Source: Bryopsis sp. KO-2023
Lineage: Eukaryota; Chlorophyta; Ulvophyceae; Bryopsidales; Bryopsidaceae
DNA length: 64,000 nucleotides
Assembly: GCA_030272585.1 (NCBI GenBank)
Contig: BSYQ01000007.1
Location: forward strand, 872,001 to 936,000
Direction of reading: 5' to 3'
Part shown: positions 1 through 12,714 of the stretch, piece after piece
Numbering within the stretch: position 1 is the stretch's first letter
Layout: the number at the start of each line of letters is the position of its first letter
Position numbers and translations under genes: made by a program
Notes under the pieces: model-generated
Database searches by the model: none
Told to the model about the DNA's origin: nothing
The model's input: the letters and a program-made list of their open reading frames with translations, nothing else

Positions 1-1174
1 GAAACACTGCTCTAATGGCGGCCGTTACTGGAGGAAATCTGAGCACGGTTTGGATCGTGACTGAGAAAGCTAAGAGTCTGGGGCTTACTGATGTGCTGGA
101 CGAGGGGAACAACAAGGGGCAGACTGCATTGCATCTGGCATGTGATAAGGGGAACATGGCCATGGTTTCCTGCCTGTTGAAGGAGGGTGCTGATCCAAAC
201 AAACCTATGAAAGGGAGAGGTCGATCTGGACAAACTCCACTGTGGGTGGCTGCCCTTGCTGGGCACGCCGATGTTGTGCAGGTAATGATAAAATGCACTC
301 AGATAACCGCTCAAAATAACATGAGTGGCTGTTTTTGCTCTATTGCCGAAAGACACTTGGAGAGAGGAATGGAGGAGTGATTGAAGGAGTTTGTGTTTTA
401 CAGGCACTGCTAACAGCTGGGAGCCGCATTCACATGGATCAAGAAGACCGCAGAGGCTTAACACTGCTCCACCAGGCTGTTCTCAGTAACTATCCCCAAA
501 TCGTGAAGCTTTTGGTAGAGCATGGGGTTCATCTAGAAACTGGACACACCCAGGAAGGTGACCCTTCTCCATTCCTGCATTACACGGTCGATTTCCCCAC
601 CCCGGCATTGCTGGCTGCAGCGTATGGCCGTGTGGAATGTTTAAAAGCCATTTTGGATGGCCCCCAGGGCGATGTGGATTTGATTTTGGAGAAACCCGGG
701 AGACTTGATGTGGTGGCTGTAGTGGTTGAACGACTGACTGGGAGGGTCCCAGAGAGTGCTGAGCCACCCATGGCTTGGGCTATTCAATATCCATGTAAAT
801 TTGTCAAGAAATCGATGAAGGTCATGGGGGTGGGTCCGAACGTTCAGTTTATGTCAGGGACCGATCACATGGAGGTTGGACATGTGGAATGTGTGGAGCT
901 TTTGCTCCGGGCTGGCGCAGGAATGACATCAGATCAGCGGGCCACTCTCGAAAAAAATATCGGGAGATTGAGAAGGGAGGGAAAGGGCGGACAAGCCATC
1001 GCCAGCATCAGATCCAGCATTGGAAATGGACTGAGGCAATGTGCGAGGTGTGGAATGCTGGGGTTGTGGCCACCGCAAGGCTCTGATGGGGAAATGTTTT
1101 GCTCGGAGAGATGCAGGAGTGTCCATGAGCGAATGAAGGCCCCACCAGCAATTGTGACTGCTGGATCTGACTAA
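1..1174 (+). CDS. Ankyrin-repeat protein with C-terminal MYND-like zinc finger (5' partial)
   Basis: The gene runs in from the left edge. Exon 1..281 (partial) is followed by an intron 282..403 (GTAATG...CAG) and a final exon 404..1174 with stop TAA; the junction is in phase 0. The protein carries ankyrin-type repeats: an NTALMAAV start, then GQTALHLACDKGN, GQTPLWVAALAGHADVV, and RRGLTLLHQAVLSNYPQIV with LLVEHG, plus weaker later copies (HVECVELLLRAGA). The last about 40 residues contain a CxxC pair followed by FCxxxC and a His. This resembles the start and middle of a MYND finger but lacks the second CxxC pair and the final Cys, so it is degenerate or a different small zinc site. Ankyrin-MYND proteins usually act as protein-binding adaptors; the specific role is unknown. 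The true start lies outside the window. Confidence 0.8.
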
Positions 1175-2454
1175 GGATCGATCCACAGGATCGTATGTGA
1201 CTGTGTACGGTGTCCGTTTTTTTTTCTTTTACTGGGGGAAGGGGGATTTTGTCAGAAACAAATGTGGGATGCATGTTCTTTAGCGAGTGTATACTAGGTC
1301 AGGAATGCGGGGGAGGGATGGTTTTGTGAAGGGTGGGGCTGCGTTGGTGCGAAGAGATTATTCTTGTTCAGGTTTTTATTGAACAATGTATGCTTGAGGG
1401 GCATTTGTCAGGATCTGATGGATGTTGAATCGTGTTTTGATCCACTGCATGTTCAGAAAACGTACCTTGTGCTGTAACATCTTCAGATAAACAGTTGTGC
1501 TAGTGCATATGGGTTTTGAGTTTGTCATTTTGAACTCATTTTTAGAAATGCATCAATTTCATTTTAGAAATGAAGTCACGTGATTTCTGTCATCGGTTTC
1601 TTTCTGCCTTTGCGCGCCAAACCCTAAAAACACCACATGCACTGACCCCCGTCCCTTTTAAACATTGGGGGGGTTTCCGCTATAGAGGTACGAAGAAAGC
1701 GATGGCCCATCCCAAGTCACTGGCTGCATAGCGTGTAACCTCCGCTCATTACTAAACCCAAAACCGTCACATGTTCACTACACATAATCCCCTCTCTTAA
1801 ATCTGCCTTGCTCAAGAAACTTGCACACATCTTCAGAATTCAAGCATTTTCCTGTTTCTGCAATCCTTCAGGCTCATTGTACCAGGGCCTTGTACAAACA
1901 GAGCTGGGTACTGAAAAAACGATAAGACTGAATTCCAATGGGGAATGAGATTTCTCATTTGGAGGGGGCACTGAAAGCGGAAAAGAGAGAGGTTCGAGCA
2001 TCGGATGAGCCCTCTGATTTGTCTTTGGATGAGTTGGGAGGTGAGCACTGAACTTGTACCTATTTTCCACGCAAGATCCCCCCTCTCCAGCAGGGTAACT
2101 GCAGTAATTTATGGGGTTGAATTTTCAATCCTATAGTTTCAAGTTTGGTGTGGCAGTTGTCCACAAAGGCTAGGATTTTAGGAAGGTGCGTGTTGTGGAT
2201 CTGAGAGGGCATTGTTTTTCTGTGTTGTGCATGTAGGATGGGACAGGCCTCCGATCAAACGAGGGGATTCCTTAAATAAAAAGCTCGAATGGCTTCAGGT
2301 CAGCACCTCGACATGATTTGTGAAAGAAAACTGAAAAGGAGAACTGTACTTACAGGAGAAAAAAAAGGATCCAATGACATGCACATAAATCTGTGGTGTC
2401 AAAAGAGAACACCACGCGCTGTTTTATTCTTGCAAATTTGTTATTGAGATTTGT
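1175..2454. other. Intergenic gap
   Basis: This lies between the ankyrin gene stop and the first called exon of the USP-like gene. It holds presumed 3' UTR and the upstream region of the next gene. No ORF here has protein-like composition. A CTTACAG at about 2349-2355 could be the acceptor of an upstream exon for the next gene, but I cannot support one. Confidence 0.5.
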
Positions 2455-5400
2455 ATGTACTGTGCGGATCCACAGCAAGCTGTGAAGGAGCAGGCCGATT
2501 TAATGGAGCATGAACTCTTCAAGATGCCCGAGACCAATCGGCCGATGCCTAAACCCAGGACAGAGAAGGCAGGGTTCAGAAGTGGTACTCCTTCCTTTCA
2601 TTATGTATCAATTATTTTTATTTTTATTTTTATTATCTTCCCCCCCAGATCAGAATATAGTTGATTAATAATAAGACCAGCCCTTTGTTTTGTTTCGGTG
2701 GACTTCAAAGGGGGGTCTCTTGTTGTTACTTTTCAGCACCGAGTAGCAAACTGTGGAAATATGAGGTTTGCAAACAATGGGTTAGGTTCAGCTTTGGTAT
2801 TTGAAGAAAAATCTCTCCTTGTAGGAGGGGGAAGAGCAAAACAGGCGGCCCTGGGTTGGAAACTACGTGAAATCCGATCCTTTGAAAAGAACAAGAACGG
2901 TACCTAGGCTGTCTTCATGGAACATCAGAGGGGAGACCTCCACTGTGAAAGGGAATACACTGGATAGCAGAGAAAACAAAGGCAAGCAGAAGCTGCCACG
3001 AGTTTCGAGTGGAAACTACCAAGAAATCATGGGGATCAAGGTACGAACATGCAGATCTGATGTTGGTGTACCGGGTTTGTTCTCGAGAAATTTGACCTGC
3101 CAATGGGTAGTAGGAAAGACAGCGGGGGGTTAGCATGTGGCCCATGCTTTCGCTGAATGTGAAACGGCAATGAAATCATAGTCGGTGTGTAATGCAAGGT
3201 ACCGACATGGAGGATCAACGTGGAAAGGGCTAAGAAAAAGGCTTACCTTTACTTGAAAACCATCATGATGGATGTCAGACATAGGAAAAGCTATGCCACA
3301 TCCATTCGGGAGGACAGTGTGCCAGCCTATGTAATGATGGCCTTGGGCAAATCTGCTCCCAGTTTTTGTCGACATCAAGCTATCTATTGCAATTTTGTGT
3401 CGGAGGAGGGGAGGAAGAACCCCATATTGGTGGCATTGGAAAAAGGTCGACGGTGGAAAAGAAATGCTCTGCGGAAGAAAAACCAAGGGAAGAAACCAGT
3501 GCTTGCAGACAAATCGCAAAATGGAAATGAAGAGGAGGACGAATCAAGGCCTCCCTCCCCCAGTCCGAAATCGTTGATCGCCAACCAGGTAGCTGTGGAT
3601 GGAGGTTTCCCTCTTTTTTTACCTTTCATGAATTCGAGCAATTCTGTGAAAGAGCACTTTTTTAGGCAAGGTTGGAATTGAGATGCAATGGATCGACAAC
3701 CTTTTTGGGTGTGGCAGATTCAAGGGTTGATTTCAAGGATCGAGGAGAGTGCACGTCAGTCTGGGGGACTGTGTCGTGACGATGAGCAAAAGTTGGACTA
3801 TGAATTGGAAATCGCTGGAAAACTGGCAATACAGTTCTCTGAGTATGACAATGTGTTGCAACGGCTGAGATCTGTAAATGAGGTATGTTTTGGTTAACCC
3901 CTGTCTGTGCTTTCTGCAAAAAAATGGCACCAATCCTAAATTCTCGGATAATAATCAATTTGTTAGCTGAACCCGCCATTCTGAGGGATATTGATCAACT
4001 GTTTTCACTCCGGAGGGGGGAAATATCCATTGTACATGTGTTACCGTTAGTGAATAAAGAATTCGTGGATTGATGTCTTGTGTTGTAGGAGGAAGCTGCA
4101 AGGAAGCTGATGTCTCTGATGAACGACTCGAGGCTGATGATGCAGATGCATGCCAATCGAGCAAATGCACGCTGGGTGGAAGAGGCTGAATGGGTTTCTC
4201 CTCATGTATATGATCCGTCCTCGCTTGTGCTAGGTAGAGCTGACAGTCGACTGTACAAGCAAATTGTCAAATCAATGCTGGAGGAAGGCAAGGTAAACTA
4301 GTCGTTGGGCCTTCCATGCAATGAAAACCCTACAACATGAAACTCAATCAACAGGAACACAGACATGCTGACTTTTTGATGGTCCTTTTTGATAGTTTTT
4401 TGTTGTTTTTTGATAGATTGCTTTACAGCTGATCGATGCTGGGGAGGAGATGCCAACCAATTCGGATGCTGATGATGGGACACTCTCGTCGGCATTGACG
4501 ATCGACCTGTGGAAACCCCTCCAAGATTTCTACCCTTGGAAGGTAGAAATTCGTTGAAATCTTTTTTTTTATAGAATAGAGAATTTCCTTCATAAGAAAT
4601 TTGGACTAACATGCATGCACGCATCGTTAGGTTCCACTCGGTGATCGATTGGAGGGGCTGTCAGTCTTCAGCCGGCGGCTTCTGCAGAGCGTTGTGGACA
4701 TCCAGAAAATCGCAGGGGTTGGAGCAGTCAAGAAACTGAAAGTGATCTTGTGCATCGATGAGGATGAGGAGCCAGCAATCAGAGAACTGCTGCCCAAAAT
4801 GAAATTTTATGGATTGACGCCGGAGAACGTCATCATTATCAAGATTCCCAGATACCCTGGGGTCCTCCACAATATGGTATATTATCGATATGAATGTCTG
4901 GCTTCACTGGGGTGGGGAGGGTTTCCTCCGAAATCTGCCGAGTTCTCTGTATTGACGGTTCGTGTGGGTTTTGACGTGTCAGCAAGACAGCCAGATGACA
5001 TCTGTGCAGGGCAGCCCAAGATTGCTGGCTGGCACTGGATGGGGTGTTCTGGCTTTGAAATGGCCCGGTGTAGCGTTCACTGTCGATCCACAGACCTCAC
5101 GGTCAAACCCATTGGATGGGACAGTTCTTCAGGTATGTCACTATTATCTAACACCAAATCTTTTTTTGGAAATCTTTGTTTTTATGTATATATTCACCAT
5201 GATGCATCTTTTGATGGACCTGAGAATGTGTCGATGTGGGGCAATCATGCTGTTTTCCTGCTATTTTGCTGTTGCGTTGGGGGGAAAGCCCTGATTTATT
5301 GAACGAGCACGTCATACTTCTGGGGACGCCGTCGGATTCTGCTGGAAGCGATGAAACAAGATTGAAAGGGAAAACTGAGTGTGTGCGCATATTGAAACCA

Positions 5401-8389
5401 CTGGATTTGATTGAACAGATATTGTGGATTTTTGATTCAGTGGCTGGCCTCCGTGGAAGTGGAGTGGATCAACACTCAATTGATTTTCGACTGGGAACGA
5501 TTCGGCCCAGACACAACGATCAACATGGATTTTTGTGCAACTGCAATCTACTGTAACGATGACAGAAATGCTAATATGGCGATGGAGGTAGGATGCGCAA
5601 TTTTTTTTGGGGGGCCAATGATGCCTCATAATCCACTCATCTGCAACGAGACTCTCAGGATCGATGTTACCTCCATCAAAGAATAATACTTCTATTATTC
5701 CATCATTCATAATTGCATCTGCTGGAACGCATGCCAAATACGCACCTAGGATTCTATGTGGGAGCACATCTGTTTCAGACACCTATACGTGCACACTCTC
5801 GCGCACTGTTGATATTAGTCATATCTGTGGATAGTTTATATTAGTCATCCCTGTGGATAGTGGGTATGACCATGTGATAATGGTGTCAACAGGACCAGAA
5901 AAACTGCAGTCCCTCAGTCAGACTGAGTGCAATTGGACTGCTTGTAAATTCAGGTGATACGATCGGGAAGCGCTGGCAATGCTCGATCCCACATGAGTCT
6001 TGTGTTGGGTAGAAAAGAAAACAACAGGGATTCGTGCAATTTGAAAATCACGGATCTACAGACCCCAAAAACTCGAATGCTGATGATGCAAGCGGAAAGC
6101 GAAGAAAATGTCGTGACGTGCACTCACAGATACATGATCAAAACAAAGACGTTGCAGGAGATTGTGGTAGGTCATTCTAACAATCTATTATACTTACTAA
6201 TTTTAGCTTTATTAATGAATCAACTTGATTCCCATGTCATGGTGTCGTTACACCAAAAGTGTTAAATTTTTGTGTCCCCAGATAATTTGTGATGCAGTCG
6301 CACCCAGTGGTAGTTTTTCGTAATCCTTTCTTGAACTCCCCTGCCAAAAGAAGCAGCAAATAAAAAAAAAAGTATGAAATAAAATGAACATGAAACTAAA
6401 TCTAAAGATGCAAAGGAATCTGTTTTGGGATCCATCCCCCACTACAGGAAAGTGAAAGAGAATTTTAAACCGTTTTTGTGTTCCTCAGTTGGGCGCCCAC
6501 ACGTTCCGGCCGGATATAGAGGTCCATGGCCAGCTTTGCTATTTATCCTTCAATTTGGCTGATTTGTCATCGGCTCCTGGGGCACACTGTGCAGCAATTA
6601 TCGGCCAATCGAAAGGGCCTTGCTTGAAAACTACGGTTTACAAGAAGCTCTGGTATCACGACATTGGGCCCCATTTAGCCCACCAAGACATCCAATCGGC
6701 GTTTCAACTGGCAGCGATCAGTTCAAGCACCGATCAAGCCCCCGTTGTCGTCAAATCGAAAATGCAAACAAACAAAAAAGGTGGGGGAGTGCACCTGTGG
6801 ATGGATTCTTGATTCTGGCTATAACACAAAATACATGCATCATACAATTGTTCAGATCAGTTCTGGATTTGAAAGGAGCATTCTGCATCTTGTTGAATGG
6901 GGAAAAAGGGGGTATTTTTCGTTTGATACATGTGAAACTAACGCAATTTGCCCCCAAAAAACAGCATCGAGAGGCATTGAGTGTTATTATTTCTGGCTCT
7001 TCTAGGTTCTGTCATTGTGATTTTTGTTGTGGACAATCTGGTCAGCAAAATGGCCCACAGAACAGTGAGGTTATTTTTGCGGAGCGAAATGGACGAGTTG
7101 CACATCGTGACATCCATCGTTGGGGATGAAAGCGGTGACAAGGCGAACGAGCTTCTTGGCAGCTTCCAGGACAATTTCGCAAGAAACAAAGTCATTCACA
7201 AAGTTTTAAAGAGAGGGCAAGCAAAGGTGCGTTTAGCTGAACCCTCCATGCAGTCTCCAGTTGGCTGCAAATGAGTGCTACCCCCCCCCCCCCCCTCCTC
7301 TTTTCTTTTCTGGTGGCAGGGAGCTGACGATTGAACATATGTTTTTTTTCCTTTTTCTTTCATCTTTCAGGTTTTGGATGTCATGGAGCAATATGTGAAG
7401 GAAGTTTCTGCGGATTTGGTGGTGATCGGCTCAGAACAGCTTTCCAAGAACGTTTCTGAAGTGATGGGTTCCTTCGCCATGACCGTGGTCAAGAGTCTGA
7501 CTTTCATCCCAGTTTTGGTGGTGAAGGTCAACACCAGCGGGGATTGCCACAAGCCACAGGAAACATATGGTAGAAAACTAGGAGCATCCAATCTTATTGA
7601 TGGACATTGCGAGTGCATGCGATGATACATTATCCACCCGGAAATTTGAGAAATGAGTGCAGAGTGACATAACACGTTAAAATGCCAAGCCATCGAGAAC
7701 AAATATATGTCAGGACCTTGTTTGTGTGGCGACAAAAAATGAAATGGAGAATCTACTGGATGTATAGGTAGGCCTGCCGTCCGATGCATGTTTGAGGTTC
7801 GACCAACATGTCGACCCCTCCTGGATTTCACTCTGGACAAATTGGACCACTCGATGGATAAGATGTATTTAGCTAAGCCACGTGCCATCGACAACAATGG
7901 CCTGGAGACGCCGGCAGCTCAAAGGATGCTCAGCACCTTTGCAGATCAAGTGACAGCGAACGAATTTGCTGTGATTCGAAGACCATTAAGAGGGGAACCC
8001 ACCAAATCATTAACCCAGGTGAGTGAGAGCATTTTCGGTAGTGGCCATCATCCGGGCAAGCCCCCCTAGATTCTTGATTGTTCTGATCTACCCATTATTA
8101 TTTTCACTACCGTCCATACATTTTGACAGAGTTGAGATGATTCATTTCCAACCTTTTCAACCTGCCAGAATTTCTTGTCTTCAAGAGTTCAACTAGATAG
8201 AGCTCTTTATGTGAACTGACCCCCTTTTGTGGCCACTGTCTCTTTTAGGCTGTTTCTGCTGACAAAATTGACATTCTGGCTGTCCAAGCCCCTGGAGGAA
8301 AGTCGACTCCACCACATATCATCAATTTACTGCGTGCTGCCAAGTCCAGTGTGTTGGTTTTCAGAACTCACGAGCAAACCAATTCATGA
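2455..8389 (+). CDS. Large multi-exon protein with C-terminal universal-stress-protein-like region
   Basis: Phase-consistent exons: 2455..2584, 2737..2765, 2825..3040, 3199..3588, 3718..3882, 4089..4292, 4417..4542, 4631..4876, 4983..5132, 5441..5587, 5893..5943, 6013..6166, then an unresolved exon or exons in about 6496..6800, 7006..7226, 7371..7569, 7768..8018 and 8249..8389 (stop TGA). The first ATG follows an in-frame stop at 2386, but an upstream exon is possible. The N-terminal half is hydrophilic and unrecognised. Exons from 7006 look like a universal stress protein (adenine-nucleotide alpha-hydrolase-like) fold: a hydrophobic beta strand VIVIFVVDN, then SADLVVIGS, a GSFAMTVVK helix start and IPVLVVK. 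The last exon repeats the theme (DILAVQAPGG, then SSVLVF), suggesting a second, diverged USP half. USP domains bind ATP or act in stress signalling; the function here is unknown. The 6496-6800 exon reads well in two frames with a TGA at about 6561. Confidence 0.6.
5812..5861. repeat. 26-bp tandem repeat, two copies, in an intron
   Basis: Copies at 5812-5835 and 5838-5861 share the core ATATTAGTCAT and CTGTGGATAGT, with two mismatches. They lie in the intron between exons 5441..5587 and 5893..5943 of the USP-like gene. Confidence 0.8.
7281..7295. repeat. Poly-C tract (15) in an intron
   Basis: A run of 15 C lies in the intron between exons 7006..7226 and 7371..7569. It is one of several long C or G runs in non-coding parts of the window. 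Confidence 0.9.
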
Positions 8390-9273
8390 CAAGAAGATTT
8401 CCATCCACCAGAAACGAACCTCACTTTTAGACTGGCCAGTTTTTCAATTGTTTCTAGGCCTGAAACGAAGAGCGAACGATCCATAGGACTGAGCACCACA
8501 AGTTTTGAGACATCAAGGAATGCCAACGCTTTCCCCACAGTTTTTACTGTAAACGATAAATTTCAGTTTTTCAAAGTTCTGCATTTCTAGGTTGGGGTGC
8601 CATCTTATTCAGAGAAACCAGTTTCTGACACTGATGAGAAAGAGCATAAGCATCCAGCAAAACAGTTCATCTGAATGAATTTCTTGCATGGCGAATGATG
8701 GAAAAAATCGTGTCTTCTGGATGGCACAGTTTGATCAGCTCTAGTTCATTTTTTTTTGCACTTTGCTTTTCCCAAACTCTGTTTCAAATTCTGTTCTTGC
8801 AATTGAACGAATTACATACTTTCATCGCTGATTGAACTGACAACAAAAAAGAAGAAAACATTCATACTTTACAAGCATTACCCAGTCCTCTCCAGAAAAA
8901 CAAAAAGTTGAAGATAGCAAAGAAAAAAAAGGATCATTCATTTTCTTCCTTCATTGTGCAGTGAATTCCTAAATTCATCGACCAAATCAGTGTCGAGGTT
9001 TTGCACGTCTTCCTACTAGAGGATTGGAGGATCTCTCCAACCAATCCTATCATTGAACGCATGCATTTTGTCAGCAGAGATTAATTTGGCGTCATCGTCA
9101 GTGAAATATGAAACCCAACCAACCAAAAATGAGAAACAATGAGAAAATCCAACGACAGATTGTACAAAGATAGACCTATGGATCAACTGTCAAGTCGATT
9201 CTGCTGGCTTTATTGGATCAACCACTAATTGAAAAGCATGGGCCATATCTTCTGCGTGCCATCCGCAAACAAC
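8390..9273. other. Convergent intergenic gap
   Basis: This lies between the USP-like gene (+) and the OPT transporter (-), whose 3' ends face each other. The sequence is A/T-rich with A- and T-runs typical of 3' UTRs. I see no gene. Confidence 0.5.
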
Positions 9274-12200
9274 CTATGCTGACCCAATGATGGCTTTGAT
9301 GGTGGCTACCACAATGGCGGCGGTCCCCTCTCCAAGAACGAGACCACTAGCGACGACGATCATGAGAACAGAATGCGTTTCCGGCGAATAAAACAACCAA
9401 AGCTGCTCTGCCAGGGATCCAAACACGCGAGGGAGGGTGTACTTCGGCCCAACATACATCCCCACAGCGAAACCTATTCCGCTGGGAATCCTGTTCACAA
9501 ACCTGCCTGAATACACACGAGAATCGATTTGGGCTGCGACCACGGTCCCCGCCGCCAATACAGCGCCGACGGCCACGAATGGTAAGACTTTCGGGGGCAG
9601 GGATCCTCCGTTGAACAAGCGCGCCATGTCGATCCAGATCTCTGCTGTAGGCACTTTGAACTCATCGCCAGGAATCTCCCATGCTGCGGAAAACAACGCG
9701 TATGCACCCACCGAGAAGAAAACCGACGCCAGGGAGCCCACTAGCTGAGCGATGAACTGTGGTCGAGGAGGTACACCTACACCGAACCCAGGACGTAGGA
9801 ATCCACGCAAAAGTCCATTCCGATGCATCAATGCATGCATGACGTCTTTGAGACGCCTCCCACCACCACCACCTTTCCTCCTTTTGCGGAGCATGGACAG
9901 GGCAGGTGGCAGGAAACCTTGAGCGAGTATGGATGTTTGCTGGAAGTTCAACGAAAGAGAGGCAAATCTTACCCAGGAGGTGGGCAGTTTTGAAGTCTTG
10001 CATCATGTCACCAGCCTGTGTTGCTCCAGCTTCAGCAATAGCCCCAGCGACGATGTTAGGAACAACTTTCCCAGGGGTCACCACAGCAAATACGAGCTGA
10101 AAAAAAAAACCACATCAGTCAGAGATAGTCCTGGCACAACAAACCACACGGAAACAAACACAACAGTACTATGGGTGCCCACCTGGGAGAGTTTTCCAAC
10201 ACCGCTGACTGGATTTAGATCCGTCTCTCCCAGGGCTCTCACTGCCAGAACTGCCACCAGGCCAGCAAGGGCGACAGCTATAATGGGCTGGTATACAGGC
10301 ATCGAGAAGAGCCAGGAAACAATGCCCGTGCACAAAGCTGTTGAAAAAAATCACGGAGCAAACCACAGTGAGCAAACTGACCAGCAATATTTTGCTTCAA
10401 ACTTGTTTAGATCAGGCGTCACACAACTGCATCTCTAAGAAGACTGGGAAAAGAAAATGACATATTCAGGACTGCCACCTTGTGCAGGGAACTGCCTCTC
10501 TATTACACAGACGTCATGGATGTTTTCACCTGTGGATGCCCCAAGGCCCCCAATCCACCAGAGCGCCGGTATTCCATTCTCCTTGGGTTCCAGGTCACTA
10601 CCAGCCAGGGCTACACCAGTGAATTCCTTCCATTTCCGTAGCACAGAGTCGATGGTGAGAAACAGCAAGGATGTCAGACTGTCCCCAAGCATCACGGCCA
10701 GAGATATCCACAAAACCCACCCTGACATTCACAGCATATAGAAGCCGTTTTGACAGCGTGTCCAGTCTCTTTTCCAATTACACCTAGTGTGAAATTTTCC
10801 ACACTTTCCACCCATCTTTATTCCAGAAAATCGAAACCCAAAACGTTCTCGAATTCACAAGAAGCAAGACAACCAGGAACCCCCCCAGTAAACCATATTG
10901 AAAAAGACTCGGCATCTAGTCTCTACATATTTTTACCAGTGGCACCATCAGTGTAGCTACCGATTTCCCCTGGAGCCCACCCATTGCTCTTCGCTATAGG
11001 CCCCAACAAAGCAAAACCAGCAAAAGCCCCAGCCAGCATGGAGACACACGTCCTTGGGCCCATAATCATTCCTTGTCCGACGTAACCCAGTTGAGGGGCT
11101 ATCGTCCATCCCCAATCAGTCAGAACACTCAAGTGCATCCAGCTGAAAATAGGGAATTCCCTAAAAATATGCTTGCCACTTTTTCCTCCATCAGTCGAAA
11201 CTCTTACCTGGATATGGTAGACAAGGACATCCCCTCATAAAAAGTAACACTCATTTAGCGTCAAAACTCACAGAAAGAGCACTCGATATGTCCACAAAAT
11301 GATGCATATTCAGAAGACTGATCGCCCTGCTGTATTATTTTGAATGCATGCCTTCCATGCATCGAGGAAAGCTGATGTCATGCATATTCCACATATTGAC
11401 TGAGACGCCAACGTTTGAGGGGTTCAATGCATGCATGCACCTAAGGAAATACATCTATCATACCAATTCAGCCAATATCTTGTACACAAAAGAACCAGCG
11501 AAAGCCCAGAGCAACGCTTTGCACGATTGCCACCAGTTTCCTGTGACCCCCAGCCCTTCTTCCATCTCTGCCGTGGTCAATTCAGCATCAGGGGAATCAT
11601 TTTTTTGCTTGAGCAATGATGGGGTCTCAGCAGAATCCACCCTGTCGTGTCCATCAGTGCCTTCTCGCCTAAAATCCAACATCCAGACAGAAATCCAAGG
11701 TCAGATTTAACACATCAAAGCTAATCACCCATTTCGCGAAAGCTCAAACATAGGCAAAAACGCACTATTTACAACATACTCTCCAGCAGACGAAAGGTCT
11801 CCATCAGTTTCCTCCAGTAGCTGCTTCTGCTCTGGGCTCTTTTGGTGGAGGAGATCAATGACTTTTGCTGTGGCTGCTCCGGATGGAAACCTCAATTTTT
11901 CCCTCAAGATTGTTTGTGCTCTTAGAGGGATCGCAGCAAACACTCCAAAAAAAGCCAGGGCCAGGCCCCACAGAATCAATTCGGACGTGGAAAGCACCAC
12001 CGCTCCGGATGGATTATCGGTTGATGTCAGCATACCCAGTGCAGGAATAATGCTGACAAAACCTTGGGAAAAAAAAAAAAAGATAAAAAAGAGATAAATG
12101 TTCGACCTTTATATTGGAATTGATGAATACTGAATTCAATAGGTCTCGAAAAGGCGGTGCATAGACTTTTTGACATTTTTAGCGGTACCTGCTGTGAATG

Positions 12201-12714
12201 GCATGGTAGCAGTGGCCACAGATGTAGTTTGGATAATAACATTTTCAGTGACAGAGAATCCACGTCCAAGTCCACAACTCTGAAAAGCTTTGAATGCTCC
12301 GAATCCAAGAATAGCAGATTGCAAACTGCCCATCGTCCCCCACCTAAGAATTCGTCATCCAAATTTACTGGAAAAAATGTAATTTTGTTTTTTAAAGATG
12401 CTTCTCTTCCCTCGAATGATGCAGAACACAACACCCAGCATCAACATCAGTGTCACCATTAAAACCCATCAGAAGCAATGAATGGAGCCCCACATTTTCT
12501 TCAGCAATTCACTGGACGAATCAGACACGACTGTTTTCATCCCAAATCATGTGACGAATTAAAAAGAGAATCCAACTGCCAGATCTTTTATTTTTGTGTG
12601 ATCTCCTCACCCGGATTGCAAACCAAAATACATGTTGGAGCAACACATCAACAGCCCAACCCCGAGTCCCACGAGCAGAGCCCGAATGGTCAGCGTTCGC
12701 CCGTCGCCAGTCAT
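9274..12714 (-). CDS. OPT/YSL-family oligopeptide or metal-chelate transporter
   Basis: Ten exons read downward: 12714..12611, 12343..12189, 12062..11780, 11668..11464, 11233..11208 (26-nt micro-exon), 11160..10937, 10721..10530, 10337..10183, 10096..9973 and 9776..9274. All phases agree and give 656 residues, the usual OPT length. Family marks are SNMYFGLQSGWGTM near the N-terminus, FSVTENVIIQT, FTAGFVSIIPAL, PSGAATAKVIDLLH, LGYVGQGMIMG, GWVLWISLAVMLGDS, ALGETDLNPVSGVGKLSQ, and AGATQAGDMMQDFKT followed by PPRPQFIAQL. These resemble prokaryote-type OPT proteins as well as YSLs. About 14-16 membrane helices are expected, with proton-coupled import of peptides or metal-nicotianamine-type complexes; the substrate cannot be read from sequence. 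The start was chosen because an in-frame TAG lies just upstream. The micro-exon uses a GAG acceptor and is the least certain part. Confidence 0.88.

Noticed and set aside
9777..9951. 49-residue Gly/Arg-rich insertion in the OPT protein (upstream part of the last open frame)
   Set aside because: Splicing 9973 to 9776 restores the conserved sequence LLG-VPPRPQFIAQL, so the stretch is intron.
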